From positions 1 through 64,000 of the forward strand of contig JALEOD010000045.1 in the NCBI GenBank assembly GCA_022767345.1: a stretch of DNA of 64,000 nucleotides, read 5' to 3'. This stretch comes from Emergencia sp. (lineage in GTDB: Bacteria > Bacillota > Clostridia > Peptostreptococcales > Anaerovoracaceae). The notes beneath the pieces were generated by a model. That model did not search any database and was not told where the DNA came from. It was given only the letters and a program-made list of their open reading frames with translations. Made by a program: the position numbers and the translations under genes. Shown piece after piece: positions 50,945 to 59,930 of the stretch; the first letter of the stretch is position 1, and every line of letters starts with the position of its first letter.

Positions 50945-51049
50945 TTAGTTTCCGCAGTTGCAGAAAATGATTACTAACAGTAAGAAGAAGAACAATAAGC
51001 TAGTATCGATTCCACCTTCGTTGTTGAATAATCCACAATTGTTTGACAT
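50945..51049 (-). CDS. 34-residue hydrophobic protein, probable spore protein
   Basis: This very short gene encodes a polar, Asn-rich head (MSNNCGLFNNEGGIDTS), one hydrophobic run (LLFFFLLLVIIF) and a CNCGN tail. Small proteins of this design, with a Cys/Gly/Asn part and one hydrophobic run, are known among Bacillus and Clostridium spore proteins (YjcZ-like). It has an AGGTGA ribosome site 8 bases before the ATG and a sigma-K-like CATACTGTA box upstream. It ends at a terminator. Confidence 0.7.
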   Translation of the reverse strand: MSNNCGLFNNEGGIDTSLLFFFLLLVIIFCNCGN

Positions 51050-51082
51050 AATATTCACCTGCTTCTTTCATAGATTTTACTT

Positions 51083-51091
51083 TACAGTATG
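51083..51091 (-). promoter_or_regulatory. Sigma-K-like -10 box of the 34-residue gene
   Basis: CATACTGTA on the minus strand fits CATAnnnTA. The -35 AC dinucleotide is not distinctive, so the call rests on the -10 box and the gene product. Confidence 0.4.
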
Positions 51092-51188
51092 ATGAAACCG
51101 GCGTTTTTGTTCCTTGTCTATGTCAAACTATACCAAAAGATTTTTCTTATTTTTCCTCTCTTCAGCTGCTGCTTATTATCACTGCTTA

Positions 51189-51770
51189 TTATCGCTGCAC
51201 ATCACCGCCGGACAGCACGTCGTCATAGACAGCGCGGCTGCCGCCGATAAATTTTGGACGGGTTCTTGCGCATACCACATGAGCCTCGCCAATCTTCTTC
51301 ACGGAAATGCGAACAGGCACCGCAACACGCGCGAGCTGCATGCCGATAAGCGTATCGCCGATATCCATCCCCGCGTCAGCCTTGATTTCCTCCACTGCTA
51401 CCGGATCAGCAGCATTTTCATAGACCGCCATAGCAAAGGAGCCGCCTGCATGGGTCTGGGGCACCACATTGACAATCTCTGTGCCCGGAAGCAATGCGCT
51501 TCTTTCCACAATGACTGCCCGGTTCAGATGCTCACAGCACTGCGCCGCCAGATAGATGCCGCGCTCAGCCAGAATTGGGTGTACACCGTCATAAACAGCT
51601 TTAGCGGCATTGAAATCCGATCCCTTTCCAATCCGCTCTCCCTTAATTTCACTGGATGAACAGCCGATTACAAAAATATCGCCCCTTTTCAGTCTGCAGA
51701 CCTCTAAAAGCTCCGTAACTGCATCTGCTGCCTGTTTTTTGATTGCCTCATAAGACATTTCCTTAGACAT
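51189..51770 (-). CDS. YwlG/UPF0340 (TIGR01440) family protein
   Basis: This 193-residue protein belongs to a conserved Firmicutes family of unknown biochemical role. Signatures are GDIFVIGCSSSEIKGERIGKGS, AAQCCEHLNRAVIVER, VNVVPQTHAGGSFA, MDIGDTLIGMQLARVAVP and the C-terminal RPKFIGGSRAVY. The Cys-Cys-Glu-His and GCSSSE segments look like active-site loops. Length is normal. It is followed downstream only by a short gap and lies after ahcY in the same direction, with which it may be co-transcribed (58-base gap). Confidence 0.9.
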   Translation of the reverse strand: MSKEMSYEAIKKQAADAVTELLEVCRLKRGDIFVIGCSSSEIKGERIGKGSDFNAAKAVYDGVHPILAERGIYLAAQCCEHLNRAVIVERSALLPGTEIVNVVPQTHAGGSFAMAVYENAADPVAVEEIKADAGMDIGDTLIGMQLARVAVPVRISVKKIGEAHVVCARTRPKFIGGSRAVYDDVLSGGDVQR

Positions 51771-51828
51771 TTATCATCACTTCCTTCAATGAATTTTCAT
51801 ATTCACACGCCGTTTCGCAGCCGATTTC

Positions 51829-53079
51829 TTATACATTCCAGCTGGCAAGATACTGCTCCTGTTCCTCTGTCAGCGTGTCAATTTCGATATCCCAGGCTGC
51901 AAGCTTTCTTCTTGCGACCACGTCGTCAATTTCAGCGCTGACATCGATGACACCTCTGCCCAGCTCTTTGTAATGATCCTTGATGTACATGGCAGAAAGG
52001 GCCTGCACCGCAAAGCTCATATCCATGATTTCCGCAGGGTGACCGTCAGCCGCTGCAATGTTCACAAGACGACCCTCGCCGATGACATTGACCCACTTTC
52101 CGTTTGGCAGCTTGTAACCCATGATGTTCCTGCGGGTTTCTTTCTTTTCTGTCGCAGCCTCTTCAAGGCCTTTCATATCCACTTCGCAATCAAAATGGCC
52201 CGCATTGGTCAAAATAGCTCTGTCCTTCATCGTCATCATGTGATCCACAGTAATCGTCTTGCAGCAGCCTGTCGCCGATACAAAGATATCGCCATAAGGA
52301 GCCGCCTTTTCCATGGTCATCACATCAAAGCCGTCCATCTTCGCTTCGATGGCTTTAACCGGATTTACCTCTGTAACAATCACCTTTGCCCCCAGCGCGT
52401 TTGCGCGCATTGCAATCCCTCTGCTGCACCAGCCGTAGCCTACAACCACCACAGTCTTCGCCGCAACAATCAGATTGGTATTTCTCATAATGCTGTCCCA
52501 TACAGACTGTCCGGTTCCGTAGCGATTGTCAAACAAATGCTTGCAGTCCGCATCGTTTACCGCAACCATCGGGAATTTTAAAATACCTTCTTTTTCCATG
52601 GCTTTCAAACGAATTACGCCGGTAGTGGTCTCTTCACAGCCACCCCAGACTTCTTCCGCCAAATCCGGGCGCTTCGTGTGCAGCATACCGACCAGATCAC
52701 CGCCGTCATCGATGATGATGTTAGCTTTATGGGCAAGACACATCTCAATATGTCTGTCATATTCCTTCTGCGTTGCCCCGTGGTATGCAAAGACCTTCAT
52801 GCCGCTGTCTGCAAGGGCCGCTGCCACGTCATCCTGCGTCGAAAGGACGTTGCTGCCTGTGACGGACATCTGGGCGCCGCCTGCTGCCAGAACCTTACAA
52901 AGATACGCAGTCTTTGCCTCTAAATGCACAGAGAGAGAAATCTTGATTCCCTCAAAAGGTTTGGTCTTTAAAAATTCTTCTTCCATACCGCGAAGCAGCG
53001 GCATATTATTTCTGACCCATTCGATTTTCTGATGACCGGAAGGTGCCAGTGCAATATCTCTGATATCGTAATTTTCCAT
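51829..53079 (-). CDS. ahcY: Adenosylhomocysteinase
   Basis: AhcY reversibly splits S-adenosylhomocysteine into adenosine and homocysteine with tightly bound NAD. The 416-residue protein has SVHLEAKTAYLCKVLAAGGAQ, GSNVLSTQDDVAAAL, catalytic D/K/H region VAVNDADCKHLFDNRYGTGQSVWD and the NAD loop VVVVGYGWCSRGIAMRANALG. The C-terminal part ends AAWDIEIDTLTEEQEQYL, shorter than the eukaryotic KPDHYRY tail, as in the archaeal and thermophile-like bacterial form. Many Clostridia use Pfs/LuxS instead; neither is in the window. It is upstream of the ywlG-like gene. Confidence 0.95.
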   Translation of the reverse strand: MENYDIRDIALAPSGHQKIEWVRNNMPLLRGMEEEFLKTKPFEGIKISLSVHLEAKTAYLCKVLAAGGAQMSVTGSNVLSTQDDVAAALADSGMKVFAYHGATQKEYDRHIEMCLAHKANIIIDDGGDLVGMLHTKRPDLAEEVWGGCEETTTGVIRLKAMEKEGILKFPMVAVNDADCKHLFDNRYGTGQSVWDSIMRNTNLIVAAKTVVVVGYGWCSRGIAMRANALGAKVIVTEVNPVKAIEAKMDGFDVMTMEKAAPYGDIFVSATGCCKTITVDHMMTMKDRAILTNAGHFDCEVDMKGLEEAATEKKETRRNIMGYKLPNGKWVNVIGEGRLVNIAAADGHPAEIMDMSFAVQALSAMYIKDHYKELGRGVIDVSAEIDDVVARRKLAAWDIEIDTLTEEQEQYLASWNV

Positions 53080-53106
53080 GATTAATATTCCTTTTCCTTT
53101 ATGTAT

Positions 53107-53619
53107 TTATACTGCTGCTTCCAGCGGCGATGCAAAACTGTATGCGATGGAGACATGTCCCATCAGCGTTTCTGCCGTCTCACCGTCCACGGTGAAGAAA
53201 ACGCGCTCCACCTCTTCAAATGAGCCAGTCAGGGTTCCTACAATCTGCGCGATTAAAAGTCTTTCTTCCGTCTCCGTTCCCGTCAGATTTCGGCTGGAAA
53301 AGTCAACAGTGACCTCGCCGCAAGACTCGCTGATATAGTTGATTTTATACTGATTCTTAAAAGCTGTACCAGCCTCCATATCTGCTGGCAAATTCTTCTC
53401 CCGGAGACATTTCAGGGCTTTTGCGTAAAGCTCTGTTCTGCCACTGCCGGAAATATCCGCAGTCTGCTCCAGCAAAATCTTCTCTATACTGCCTGTCTGC
53501 AGCGCATTTATATTCAGCAGAACAACCTTTACTTTGACTTTGTTTCCAAAGCCTGTACACGCCATAAACAGTGAGATGATTGCGAGAATCACCAGTAATT
53601 TCAAATAAATATGCTTCAT
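53107..53619 (-). CDS. GerMN-domain lipoprotein
   Basis: The 170-residue protein starts with a lipoprotein signal (VILAIISLFMAC, lipidated C21), so it is anchored outside the membrane. The rest matches a GerMN domain: ISESCGEVTVDFSSRNLTGTETEERLLIA, IVGTLTGSFEEVERVFFTVDGE and GHVSIAY. GerM in Bacillus has two such domains and takes part in sporulation and germination; here one domain is present. It lies 12 bases upstream of nothing else in its strand except ahcY (27-base gap), and downstream of glmS by 12 bases. Confidence 0.8.
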   Translation of the reverse strand: MKHIYLKLLVILAIISLFMACTGFGNKVKVKVVLLNINALQTGSIEKILLEQTADISGSGRTELYAKALKCLREKNLPADMEAGTAFKNQYKINYISESCGEVTVDFSSRNLTGTETEERLLIAQIVGTLTGSFEEVERVFFTVDGETAETLMGHVSIAYSFASPLEAAV

Positions 53620-53631
53620 CGGGTAGTTCCT

Positions 53632-55461
53632 TTATTCTACAGTAACGCTCTTTGCCAAATTTCTCGGCTTATCAATGTCCTCGCCTTTTTCTCTTGCCAC
53701 ATAGTAAGCGAAAAGCTGCAGCGGAATCACGGACAGAAGCGGTGAAACTTCATCTGCGCAAGGCGGAATATAGATGACTTCATTGCTCTGCTTTTCAATC
53801 TGGTTCATGCCTTCCTTGGCGATGGAAACCACATGAGCAAGTCTTGCCTTGACCTCTACAATGTTGGAGAACATCTTCTCAAAGAGCGCGTCCTGAGTCG
53901 CCAAAGCAATAACAATAGTCTCAGGCTCCATCAGCGCAATAGTACCGTGTTTCAGCTCTCCTGCCGCAATAGCAAAAGAGTTGATATAGGAAATTTCTTT
54001 CAGCTTCAAAGAGCCTTCATAGGCTACCGCTGAATCCATACCACGACCGATAAAGAATACCTGATTTCTATTATAAAGCACCTTGGCAAGCTTTTCTATT
54101 TCGGCGGCATTTTCAATCACCCGCTCCACTTTTTCCGGTACCGCCAGAAGTTCTTCCAGCATTGCCTGATAGTATTCCTCTGTAATGGTTCCTTTCAAAT
54201 CACCCATGTAAAGGGCAATGAGATACATGCAGACCATCTGGGTTGTATAGGCCTTGGTCGATGCCACTGCGATTTCAGGTCCCGCCCAGGTGTAGAACAC
54301 ATCGTCGGATTCTCTTGCTACAGAGCTTCCCACCACATTGACGACGGACAGAATTCTCGCGCCTTTCGCCTTTGCTTCACGAAGGGCCGCCAGGGTATCC
54401 AGCGTCTCGCCTGACTGACTGATTGCGATGAACAAAGTATTCTCATCCACAAAAGGATCTCTGTATCTGAATTCCGACGCAACATCTACTTCCACCGGAA
54501 TTCTTGCCATCTTCTCAATGGCATATTTTCCTACAAGACCGGCATGATACGCCGTACCGCAGGCAACAATGTAAATTTTGTTGAACTTTTTCAAGTCTTC
54601 CAGCGTCAGAGAAATACCGTCCAGTTTTACTCTGCCGCTTTCGTCAAGACGTCTTGTCAAAGTCTCTCTGATGGCCTTCGGCTGCTCATGAATTTCCTTG
54701 AGCATAAAATGCTCATAACCATCTTTCTCTGCATCCTCAAGACTCCATGTCACCTGCAGCACATCGCGTTTAACAGGCTTTCTGTCCTGATTCAGAATCT
54801 GAATCTGTTCCGGTGTACAGATGACCATCTCGTTATTTTCAATCAGATAGATTTTGTTCAAATATTTTAACAGCGCCGGAATATCCGAAGCGATGAAGTT
54901 GCAGCCTTTCCCAAGTCCCGCAATCAGCGGCGCGTCTTTTCTATACGCCACGATTTTGTTCGGCTCATCCTTCGCCACCGCTACGATGGCATAGGCGCCT
55001 CTCATCATCTTTACTGCTTCAAAGACTGCGTCCTCCAAGGTTGTCTTTTTTAAAACGCCCAGAAGATGTGCGATGACCTCTGAATCTGTCTCAGTTCTGA
55101 AGGTGATGCCGTGCTCCCTGGTAAGCCACTCCTTTAATTCTACATAGTTTTCTATGATTCCGTTATGGACGATGGCGATTGAGCTGTCGCTGTTTATATG
55201 AGGGTGCGCATTGAAATCAGACGGAGCGCCATGGGTTGCCCATCTGGTATGTCCGATTCCTGTTGTACCAAAAAGATTCTCTCCGGCAATGGCTTTTTCC
55301 AGGTTAGCAATTTTGCCCTCTTTTTTTCTGACGATCAGTTTACCATCTGCCAGCAGCGCAATTCCTGCGGAGTCATATCCTCTGTATTCTAATTTTTTTA
55401 ATCCGTCAATGATAATATCTCTGGCGTTATCTGCCCCAACATATCCTACGATTCCACACAT
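53632..55461 (-). CDS. glmS: Glucosamine-fructose-6-phosphate aminotransferase
   Basis: GlmS makes glucosamine-6-phosphate from fructose-6-phosphate and glutamine, the first step to UDP-GlcNAc. The 609-residue enzyme has the N-terminal nucleophile Cys2 in MCGIVGYVG, GHTRWATHGAPSDFNAHPH and two SIS sugar domains (AISQSGETLDTLAALREA, GRGMDSAVAYEGSLKLKE) with the C-terminal LAKSVTVE. Length is normal. It lies 36 bases after glmM, which leaves no room for a glmS ribozyme. It is the last gene of the cdaA operon. Confidence 0.97.
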   Translation of the reverse strand: MCGIVGYVGADNARDIIIDGLKKLEYRGYDSAGIALLADGKLIVRKKEGKIANLEKAIAGENLFGTTGIGHTRWATHGAPSDFNAHPHINSDSSIAIVHNGIIENYVELKEWLTREHGITFRTETDSEVIAHLLGVLKKTTLEDAVFEAVKMMRGAYAIVAVAKDEPNKIVAYRKDAPLIAGLGKGCNFIASDIPALLKYLNKIYLIENNEMVICTPEQIQILNQDRKPVKRDVLQVTWSLEDAEKDGYEHFMLKEIHEQPKAIRETLTRRLDESGRVKLDGISLTLEDLKKFNKIYIVACGTAYHAGLVGKYAIEKMARIPVEVDVASEFRYRDPFVDENTLFIAISQSGETLDTLAALREAKAKGARILSVVNVVGSSVARESDDVFYTWAGPEIAVASTKAYTTQMVCMYLIALYMGDLKGTITEEYYQAMLEELLAVPEKVERVIENAAEIEKLAKVLYNRNQVFFIGRGMDSAVAYEGSLKLKEISYINSFAIAAGELKHGTIALMEPETIVIALATQDALFEKMFSNIVEVKARLAHVVSIAKEGMNQIEKQSNEVIYIPPCADEVSPLLSVIPLQLFAYYVAREKGEDIDKPRNLAKSVTVE

Positions 55462-55497
55462 AAGTTATACCTCTCTTATCTCTCAATTCCTTTTTCT

Positions 55498-56850
55498 CTA
55501 GCTGAATTTCCTGCTGATTAAATCTGCCAGCTCCGTTGCCAGCTGATGAATTCTCTCTATATCGCTGCCCTCAATCATGACGCGAACCAGCGGTTCTGTG
55601 CCCGACGGCCTGATCAGAACTCTGCCGCTTCCTTCCATCTCCTTTTCGATGGCGGAAATGGCCTGCTGCACTTCTTCGTCAGTCAAATAAGCTTTTTTGT
55701 TTTCGTTGCTTACTTTTGCATTTTCAAGAACCTGCGGAAAAATCTCAATCTCTGCTGAAAGCTCAGACGGCTTCTTGCTTGAGGCTGCGACTGCCTTTAC
55801 AAACTGCAGAGAGGAAAGGGTTCCGTCCCCTGTGGTGGTGTGATTCAGGAAAATAATATGACCGGATTGCTCGCCGCCCAAAATGCAGCCGGTTTCCCGC
55901 ATGGATTCCAGTACGTATCTGTCACCTACACCGGTCACTTCTACCTCTGCCCCCACAACATCCTTGATATACTTATGAAAGCCGATATTGCTCATTACCG
56001 TTGCAGTCACTTTATTTTCGGCAAGCTGTCCCGCCGCTTTGAGCATCTTTGCACAGATACAAATCGTCTTATCCCCATCGATTACCATACCCTTCTCGTC
56101 CACAACGATAAGCCTGTCGGCATCTCCATCATAGGCAAGACCGATATCTGCATGTTCTGCCACAACTGTCTGCTGCAGTTTTTCGGGATGGGTCGAGCCA
56201 ATCTTGTCATTGATATTAAGACCATCAGGCTCACAGCCAATGGTAACTACCTCTGCACCCAAGGCGCGATAAACCGCCGGCGCTGTTTTAAATGCCGCGC
56301 CGTTAGCACAGTCCAGCACCACCTTCATACCTTCCAGTCTGATGTCTATGGTAGACAGCAGGAACTTACAGTAAAGTTCCGCGGCGTCCTCGCCTGCGTC
56401 CAAACATCTTCCCAGCTCATCGCCGGTCTTATGGCTGTTGGTATCGATGCCTCTGATAATAATATCTTCTATCTTTTCTTCGATGGCATCGTCCAGTTTG
56501 AAACCTTCGCCGTTGAAGAACTTGATTCCGTTATACTCAAAAGGATTATGCGAAGCGGAAATCACAATACCCGCGTCTGCATGATAATATTTTACTAAAT
56601 ATGCAACCGCCGGCGTAGGAATGACGCCGACCTTAATCACATTTCCGCCTACTGCCAAAATACCCGCAGTCAGCGCATCTTCCAGCATATCACCGGAAAT
56701 TCTTGTATCCTTACCGATTACGATAACCGGTCTTTTGTTTTCCTTTCGCAGGACATGCGCACCTGCTTTTCCCAGATTAAACGCCAGCTCCGGCGTCAGT
56801 TCTGAATTGGCGATGCCTCTGACACCGTCTGTTCCAAATAGTCTTCCCAT
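55498..56850 (-). CDS. glmM: Phosphoglucosamine mutase
   Basis: GlmM converts glucosamine-6-phosphate to glucosamine-1-phosphate. The 450-residue enzyme has RLFGTDGVRGIAN, the phospho-Ser in GIVISASHNPFEYNGIKFF (S100), the metal loop LAYDGDADRLIVVDEKG, the sugar loop GGEQSGHIIFLNHTTTGDG and the phosphate loop RPSGTEPLVRVMIEG. It sits between cdaR and glmS, the arrangement known from Bacillus and others, where GlmM also binds and restrains CdaA. Confidence 0.97.
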   Translation of the reverse strand: MGRLFGTDGVRGIANSELTPELAFNLGKAGAHVLRKENKRPVIVIGKDTRISGDMLEDALTAGILAVGGNVIKVGVIPTPAVAYLVKYYHADAGIVISASHNPFEYNGIKFFNGEGFKLDDAIEEKIEDIIIRGIDTNSHKTGDELGRCLDAGEDAAELYCKFLLSTIDIRLEGMKVVLDCANGAAFKTAPAVYRALGAEVVTIGCEPDGLNINDKIGSTHPEKLQQTVVAEHADIGLAYDGDADRLIVVDEKGMVIDGDKTICICAKMLKAAGQLAENKVTATVMSNIGFHKYIKDVVGAEVEVTGVGDRYVLESMRETGCILGGEQSGHIIFLNHTTTGDGTLSSLQFVKAVAASSKKPSELSAEIEIFPQVLENAKVSNENKKAYLTDEEVQQAISAIEKEMEGSGRVLIRPSGTEPLVRVMIEGSDIERIHQLATELADLISRKFS

Positions 56851-56859
56851 AAATAACCT

Positions 56860-58065
56860 CTATTCCTTATTCTCAATTTCAACTTGCACTTTCTTTGGCG
56901 TCACTTCAATTCTGGCGCAGTCCTTTTCGCATACCACTTCCACAGTAACCTGGTGACTGCCTTCTTTTTGGTCTTTCAAATTTATATGCAGCGCGATATC
57001 TTCTTTTTGGATTGCAGCAAGTTCTTCCTTCTTGCCTGTCAAAACAATGACCAGACGGTCAATTTCTGTAATTTTTCCTTGCAAATCCGCCGCCAGATTC
57101 AGAAGCTCAACTTCATCGCTGTCAAAAGTGAAGGTCTTGGTGCTAAGTGTTTCCACTTTAATCTCTGCCGTTAAAGATTCCGCAGATCTTCCCGAAACCT
57201 GTACATCAGCAGGCAGCACCGGCACGATTTTCACCGTAGTATCCTCTGTAACATCGGTCAAATCAATAGCCTCAGCTGTAACAGACTCGATGGACTCCAA
57301 AACGCTGCTCTTTCCTTTGATTGTGATGGTCTTCGGCGCGGAGACAGACTTTTCTAAAGTGCCGTCAGATAAATCCACAACCGGCACCTTAAGAGGCACA
57401 GTCTTTGCCGTACCCAGTTCCGTAGTTACCTGCACCGATCCTGCGGAAAGTTTGACCCGTTCTACCACTTCGCCGCCTTTATTTACAGGCTCCAGCCTGC
57501 AGGCAATAGTTTTCAGCTTATCGGTTACTTCGCCTTCCTGTACCAGCGCGCTGGCATGATCCACCTGTTCTACCAGTGACTGAGCGCCGGTTACCGTAAC
57601 CTTACTGCGGCTCAGCTCTACTGTAATCGGTTCCTGATCCGTGCTGAAAACTCCCTCGTACTGCGGAAGAACGTCAATTTCTTTTTCGATTTTAGCTTCG
57701 ACTGTAACAGTGACTTTATTTAAACTCTTGTCTTCAAGTTCTATATTATCCGGTACTCTGATATTGACCCGCAGCTGGTTTTCACCCTTGGCTGCCTCCT
57801 CCAAATTCACAGAAGCTGTAATATCGCCGGGGCGAAGCCTGTTTACATTGGCTCTGGTTCCCGTCACTGTCACATGCAGCGACTCCGCACTGACATCCAA
57901 AACAGCAAGGCCATTTTCATCCAGTGACTCCTCTCCAAGGAACTGAATCGGAATGTCCCGATAAGTCTTCGTATCGGTCGGGTTAGTTTCCCCAATAACA
58001 TATGCCCAGATTCCGATTGCTATGAGCACAGAGAGGACGATATTAAACTTTTTATTATCTAGCAT
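56860..58065 (-). CDS. cdaR: YbbR-domain protein CdaR
   Basis: CdaR is the membrane-bound regulator of diadenylate cyclase CdaA. The 401-residue protein has one N-terminal span (FNIVLSVLIAIGIWAYVIG) and an extracellular part of four YbbR repeats, each of about 80 residues (for example DIPIQFLGEESLDENGL at the first, and ending KKVQVEIENKE). It overlaps cdaA by 11 bases and precedes glmM by 9. The order cdaA-cdaR-glmM-glmS is conserved in Firmicutes. Confidence 0.93.
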   Translation of the reverse strand: MLDNKKFNIVLSVLIAIGIWAYVIGETNPTDTKTYRDIPIQFLGEESLDENGLAVLDVSAESLHVTVTGTRANVNRLRPGDITASVNLEEAAKGENQLRVNIRVPDNIELEDKSLNKVTVTVEAKIEKEIDVLPQYEGVFSTDQEPITVELSRSKVTVTGAQSLVEQVDHASALVQEGEVTDKLKTIACRLEPVNKGGEVVERVKLSAGSVQVTTELGTAKTVPLKVPVVDLSDGTLEKSVSAPKTITIKGKSSVLESIESVTAEAIDLTDVTEDTTVKIVPVLPADVQVSGRSAESLTAEIKVETLSTKTFTFDSDEVELLNLAADLQGKITEIDRLVIVLTGKKEELAAIQKEDIALHINLKDQKEGSHQVTVEVVCEKDCARIEVTPKKVQVEIENKE

Positions 58066-58900
58066 CTTTATTCCTCCCCAGCTTGCCTATCATCTTTTTC
58101 AATTTGCCGTCGGACTCTCTCTCACCGTTTAAATACAGATTCAAAAGGGTCTTCTCAACGGTCTTGGTATCTAAAAATCTGGTCAGTTTACCGTCTACCG
58201 CCATGGAAATGATACCGGTCTCCTCGCTGACGATAATGGAAATCGCATCGGAATGTTCTGTAATTCCGATACCGGCTCTGTGTCTGGTTCCCAGACTTTT
58301 ATTCAAATTCTTGTTCTCCGTCAAAGGAAGTACGCACCCCGCAGCATAAATTCTATCCGCACGGATAATCACAGCTCCATCGTGAAGCGGCGCGCCCTCG
58401 TAAAAGATATTCCCCAAAAGCTGGGCGGAAATGTCGGCATTGACTTCCGTTCCGGTCTCTGCGATATCTACAAGTGCTGTTTCTCTTTCCAATATAATCA
58501 ATGCGCCGGTCTTAGTCGCAGAAAAGGAATCCACCGCCTTGACGAATTCGTCGGTGATATCCTTGGCTTTTTCTTTGTCCAGCTGACTGAAAGGCGCTTT
58601 TACAATCTTGCTTCTTCCCACATACTCAAGAGCTCTGCGAAGTTCCGGCTGAAATACCACGACCAGCGCGATAATACCGATGCTCATGGTTCCCCTTAAA
58701 ATCCAATTCAGCGCATACAAATCCAGCACATCTGACAAGAAAAATGCCGCAAATAACACGAACAGTCCCTTAATCAGCTGCTGCGCTCTGGAATCCCTGA
58801 TAAAGCCAATTACTTTATAGGCTAAAAAGGACACGATTAAAATGTCCAAAATATCGTTAATTCCAATACTTGAAATGATATTATTAAAAAAATTCTCCAT
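58055..58900 (-). CDS. cdaA: Diadenylate cyclase CdaA
   Basis: CdaA makes the second messenger c-di-AMP from two ATP at the membrane. The 281-residue protein has three N-terminal hydrophobic spans (about residues 10-80) and a DAC domain with the DGA motif in PLHDGAVIIRADRIYAAGCVL and the RHRAGIGITEHSDA motif that binds ATP. Length is normal. It heads the operon with cdaR, glmM and glmS. Its start is 140 bases after hpf, with a terminator in between. Confidence 0.96.
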   Translation of the reverse strand: MENFFNNIISSIGINDILDILIVSFLAYKVIGFIRDSRAQQLIKGLFVLFAAFFLSDVLDLYALNWILRGTMSIGIIALVVVFQPELRRALEYVGRSKIVKAPFSQLDKEKAKDITDEFVKAVDSFSATKTGALIILERETALVDIAETGTEVNADISAQLLGNIFYEGAPLHDGAVIIRADRIYAAGCVLPLTENKNLNKSLGTRHRAGIGITEHSDAISIIVSEETGIISMAVDGKLTRFLDTKTVEKTLLNLYLNGERESDGKLKKMIGKLGRNKDAR

Positions 58901-59023
58901 ATGTCTTCCCCTTATATACAGCTATTACAATTTTACCGTATCTAATATAAAAATTCAAGGGCAATGGCAGAAAAACCATAGTAATGTCACAAAATCTTAA
59001 CAACTTTTTTCTACAAAAAAATT

Positions 59024-59053
59024 CAAAAAAAGGACTGCCCTAATGGACAGCCC
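59024..59053 (-). terminator. Terminator of hpf
   Basis: On the minus strand GGGCTGTCC pairs with GGGCAGTCC (two G-U pairs) around ATTA, followed by TTTTTTT. Confidence 0.85.
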
Positions 59054-59069
59054 GAAAATACTAAACCTG

Positions 59070-59597
59070 TTAATAAGTCGTCTCCAAAACGCCGTAATTT
59101 CCATCCTTTCTGATATAGACTACATTGACGCTGTCAGTCTCCATATCGAGGAACACGAAGAAATTATGCTGCAGCATTTCCATTTCCAGAATTGCCTCTT
59201 CCACCGACATCGGGGAAAGTTCAAATTTCTTGGTCTTTACAACCTTTACTTCTTCTACTTCCTCCGGAAGTTCCGGCAGGCTTTCAAATCTTACGGATTT
59301 ATTATCATTATACCGTTTCTGCAGCTTGCCTTTAAATCTCGCCATCTGACTGGACAGCTTATCCACAACCTTATCGATTGCTTCATAAATGTCATCCGAA
59401 GCCTCTTCGCTTCTGAATACTGCACCTTTGGCGTTAATCGTCGCCTCAATCTTGTCTTTGCCTCTCTCCTGAGATAATACCACGTTTACAGTAATGTCAT
59501 CAGAAAAATATTTTCCCAGTTTGTCAAATTTCTTCTCCAATGTGTCCTGTAAATGCTTGTAAGTGTTAAAATTCTTACCTGTGATGTTTACCTTCAT
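59070..59597 (-). CDS. hpf: Ribosome hibernation promoting factor, long form
   Basis: Long HPF binds 70S ribosomes and pairs them as inactive 100S dimers in stress or stationary phase. The 175-residue protein has the N-terminal RaiA/YfiA domain (MKVNITGKNFNTYKHLQDTL, ERGKDKIEATINAKGAVF, ASDDIYEAIDKVVDKL) and a C-terminal dimerisation domain (KKFELSPMSVEEAILEMEML, GHNFFVFLD-type). Length and two-domain layout are those of the long form. The ATG has AAGGAGG 7 bases upstream. It is monocistronic, with its own promoter and terminator. Confidence 0.95.
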   Translation of the reverse strand: MKVNITGKNFNTYKHLQDTLEKKFDKLGKYFSDDITVNVVLSQERGKDKIEATINAKGAVFRSEEASDDIYEAIDKVVDKLSSQMARFKGKLQKRYNDNKSVRFESLPELPEEVEEVKVVKTKKFELSPMSVEEAILEMEMLQHNFFVFLDMETDSVNVVYIRKDGNYGVLETTY

Positions 59598-59677
59598 TTG
59601 ATGACCTCCTTAGCCACTCCTCTGAGTTCGGCCTTTCAGCAGAAACGCCGAAAGCAAAGGTGATTTTCTTTAAAGCT

Positions 59678-59683
59678 ATTATA
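59678..59683 (-). promoter_or_regulatory. Extended -10 box of the hpf promoter
   Basis: TGGTATAAT on the minus strand, about 80 bases before the start. The -35 region is weak. Confidence 0.55.
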
Positions 59684-59699
59684 CCATACTTTTCTGAAA

Positions 59700-59930
59700 A
59701 ATTATATATCTTTTTATTGCAAAGGACGACTTTTTTCTCGGAATTATTTCTGCGCCAGCAGGTGCCGACAACAGTGCGCCGCCTTGTACAGCTGCGTCGG
59801 AACTATCCATACAGCTGGAAGGTGCTGTCTGCGCGCTGTTTTGTCCGGCTGTGCCATGTTCATTCCGGCATCGATGCGGCTGGATACTGCTCTCTCTGGA
59901 ACTGTTGTGTCTGCGCAATGCTTGGCAAAA
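59700..59930. other. Intergenic stretch without recognisable gene
   Basis: About 230 GC-richer bases between the hpf promoter and the repeat island. I see no ribosome site with a credible frame on either strand. Confidence 0.4.

Noticed and set aside
55462..55497. glmS ribozyme
   Set aside because: The 36-base gap is too short, and nothing similar to the ribozyme core is visible there.
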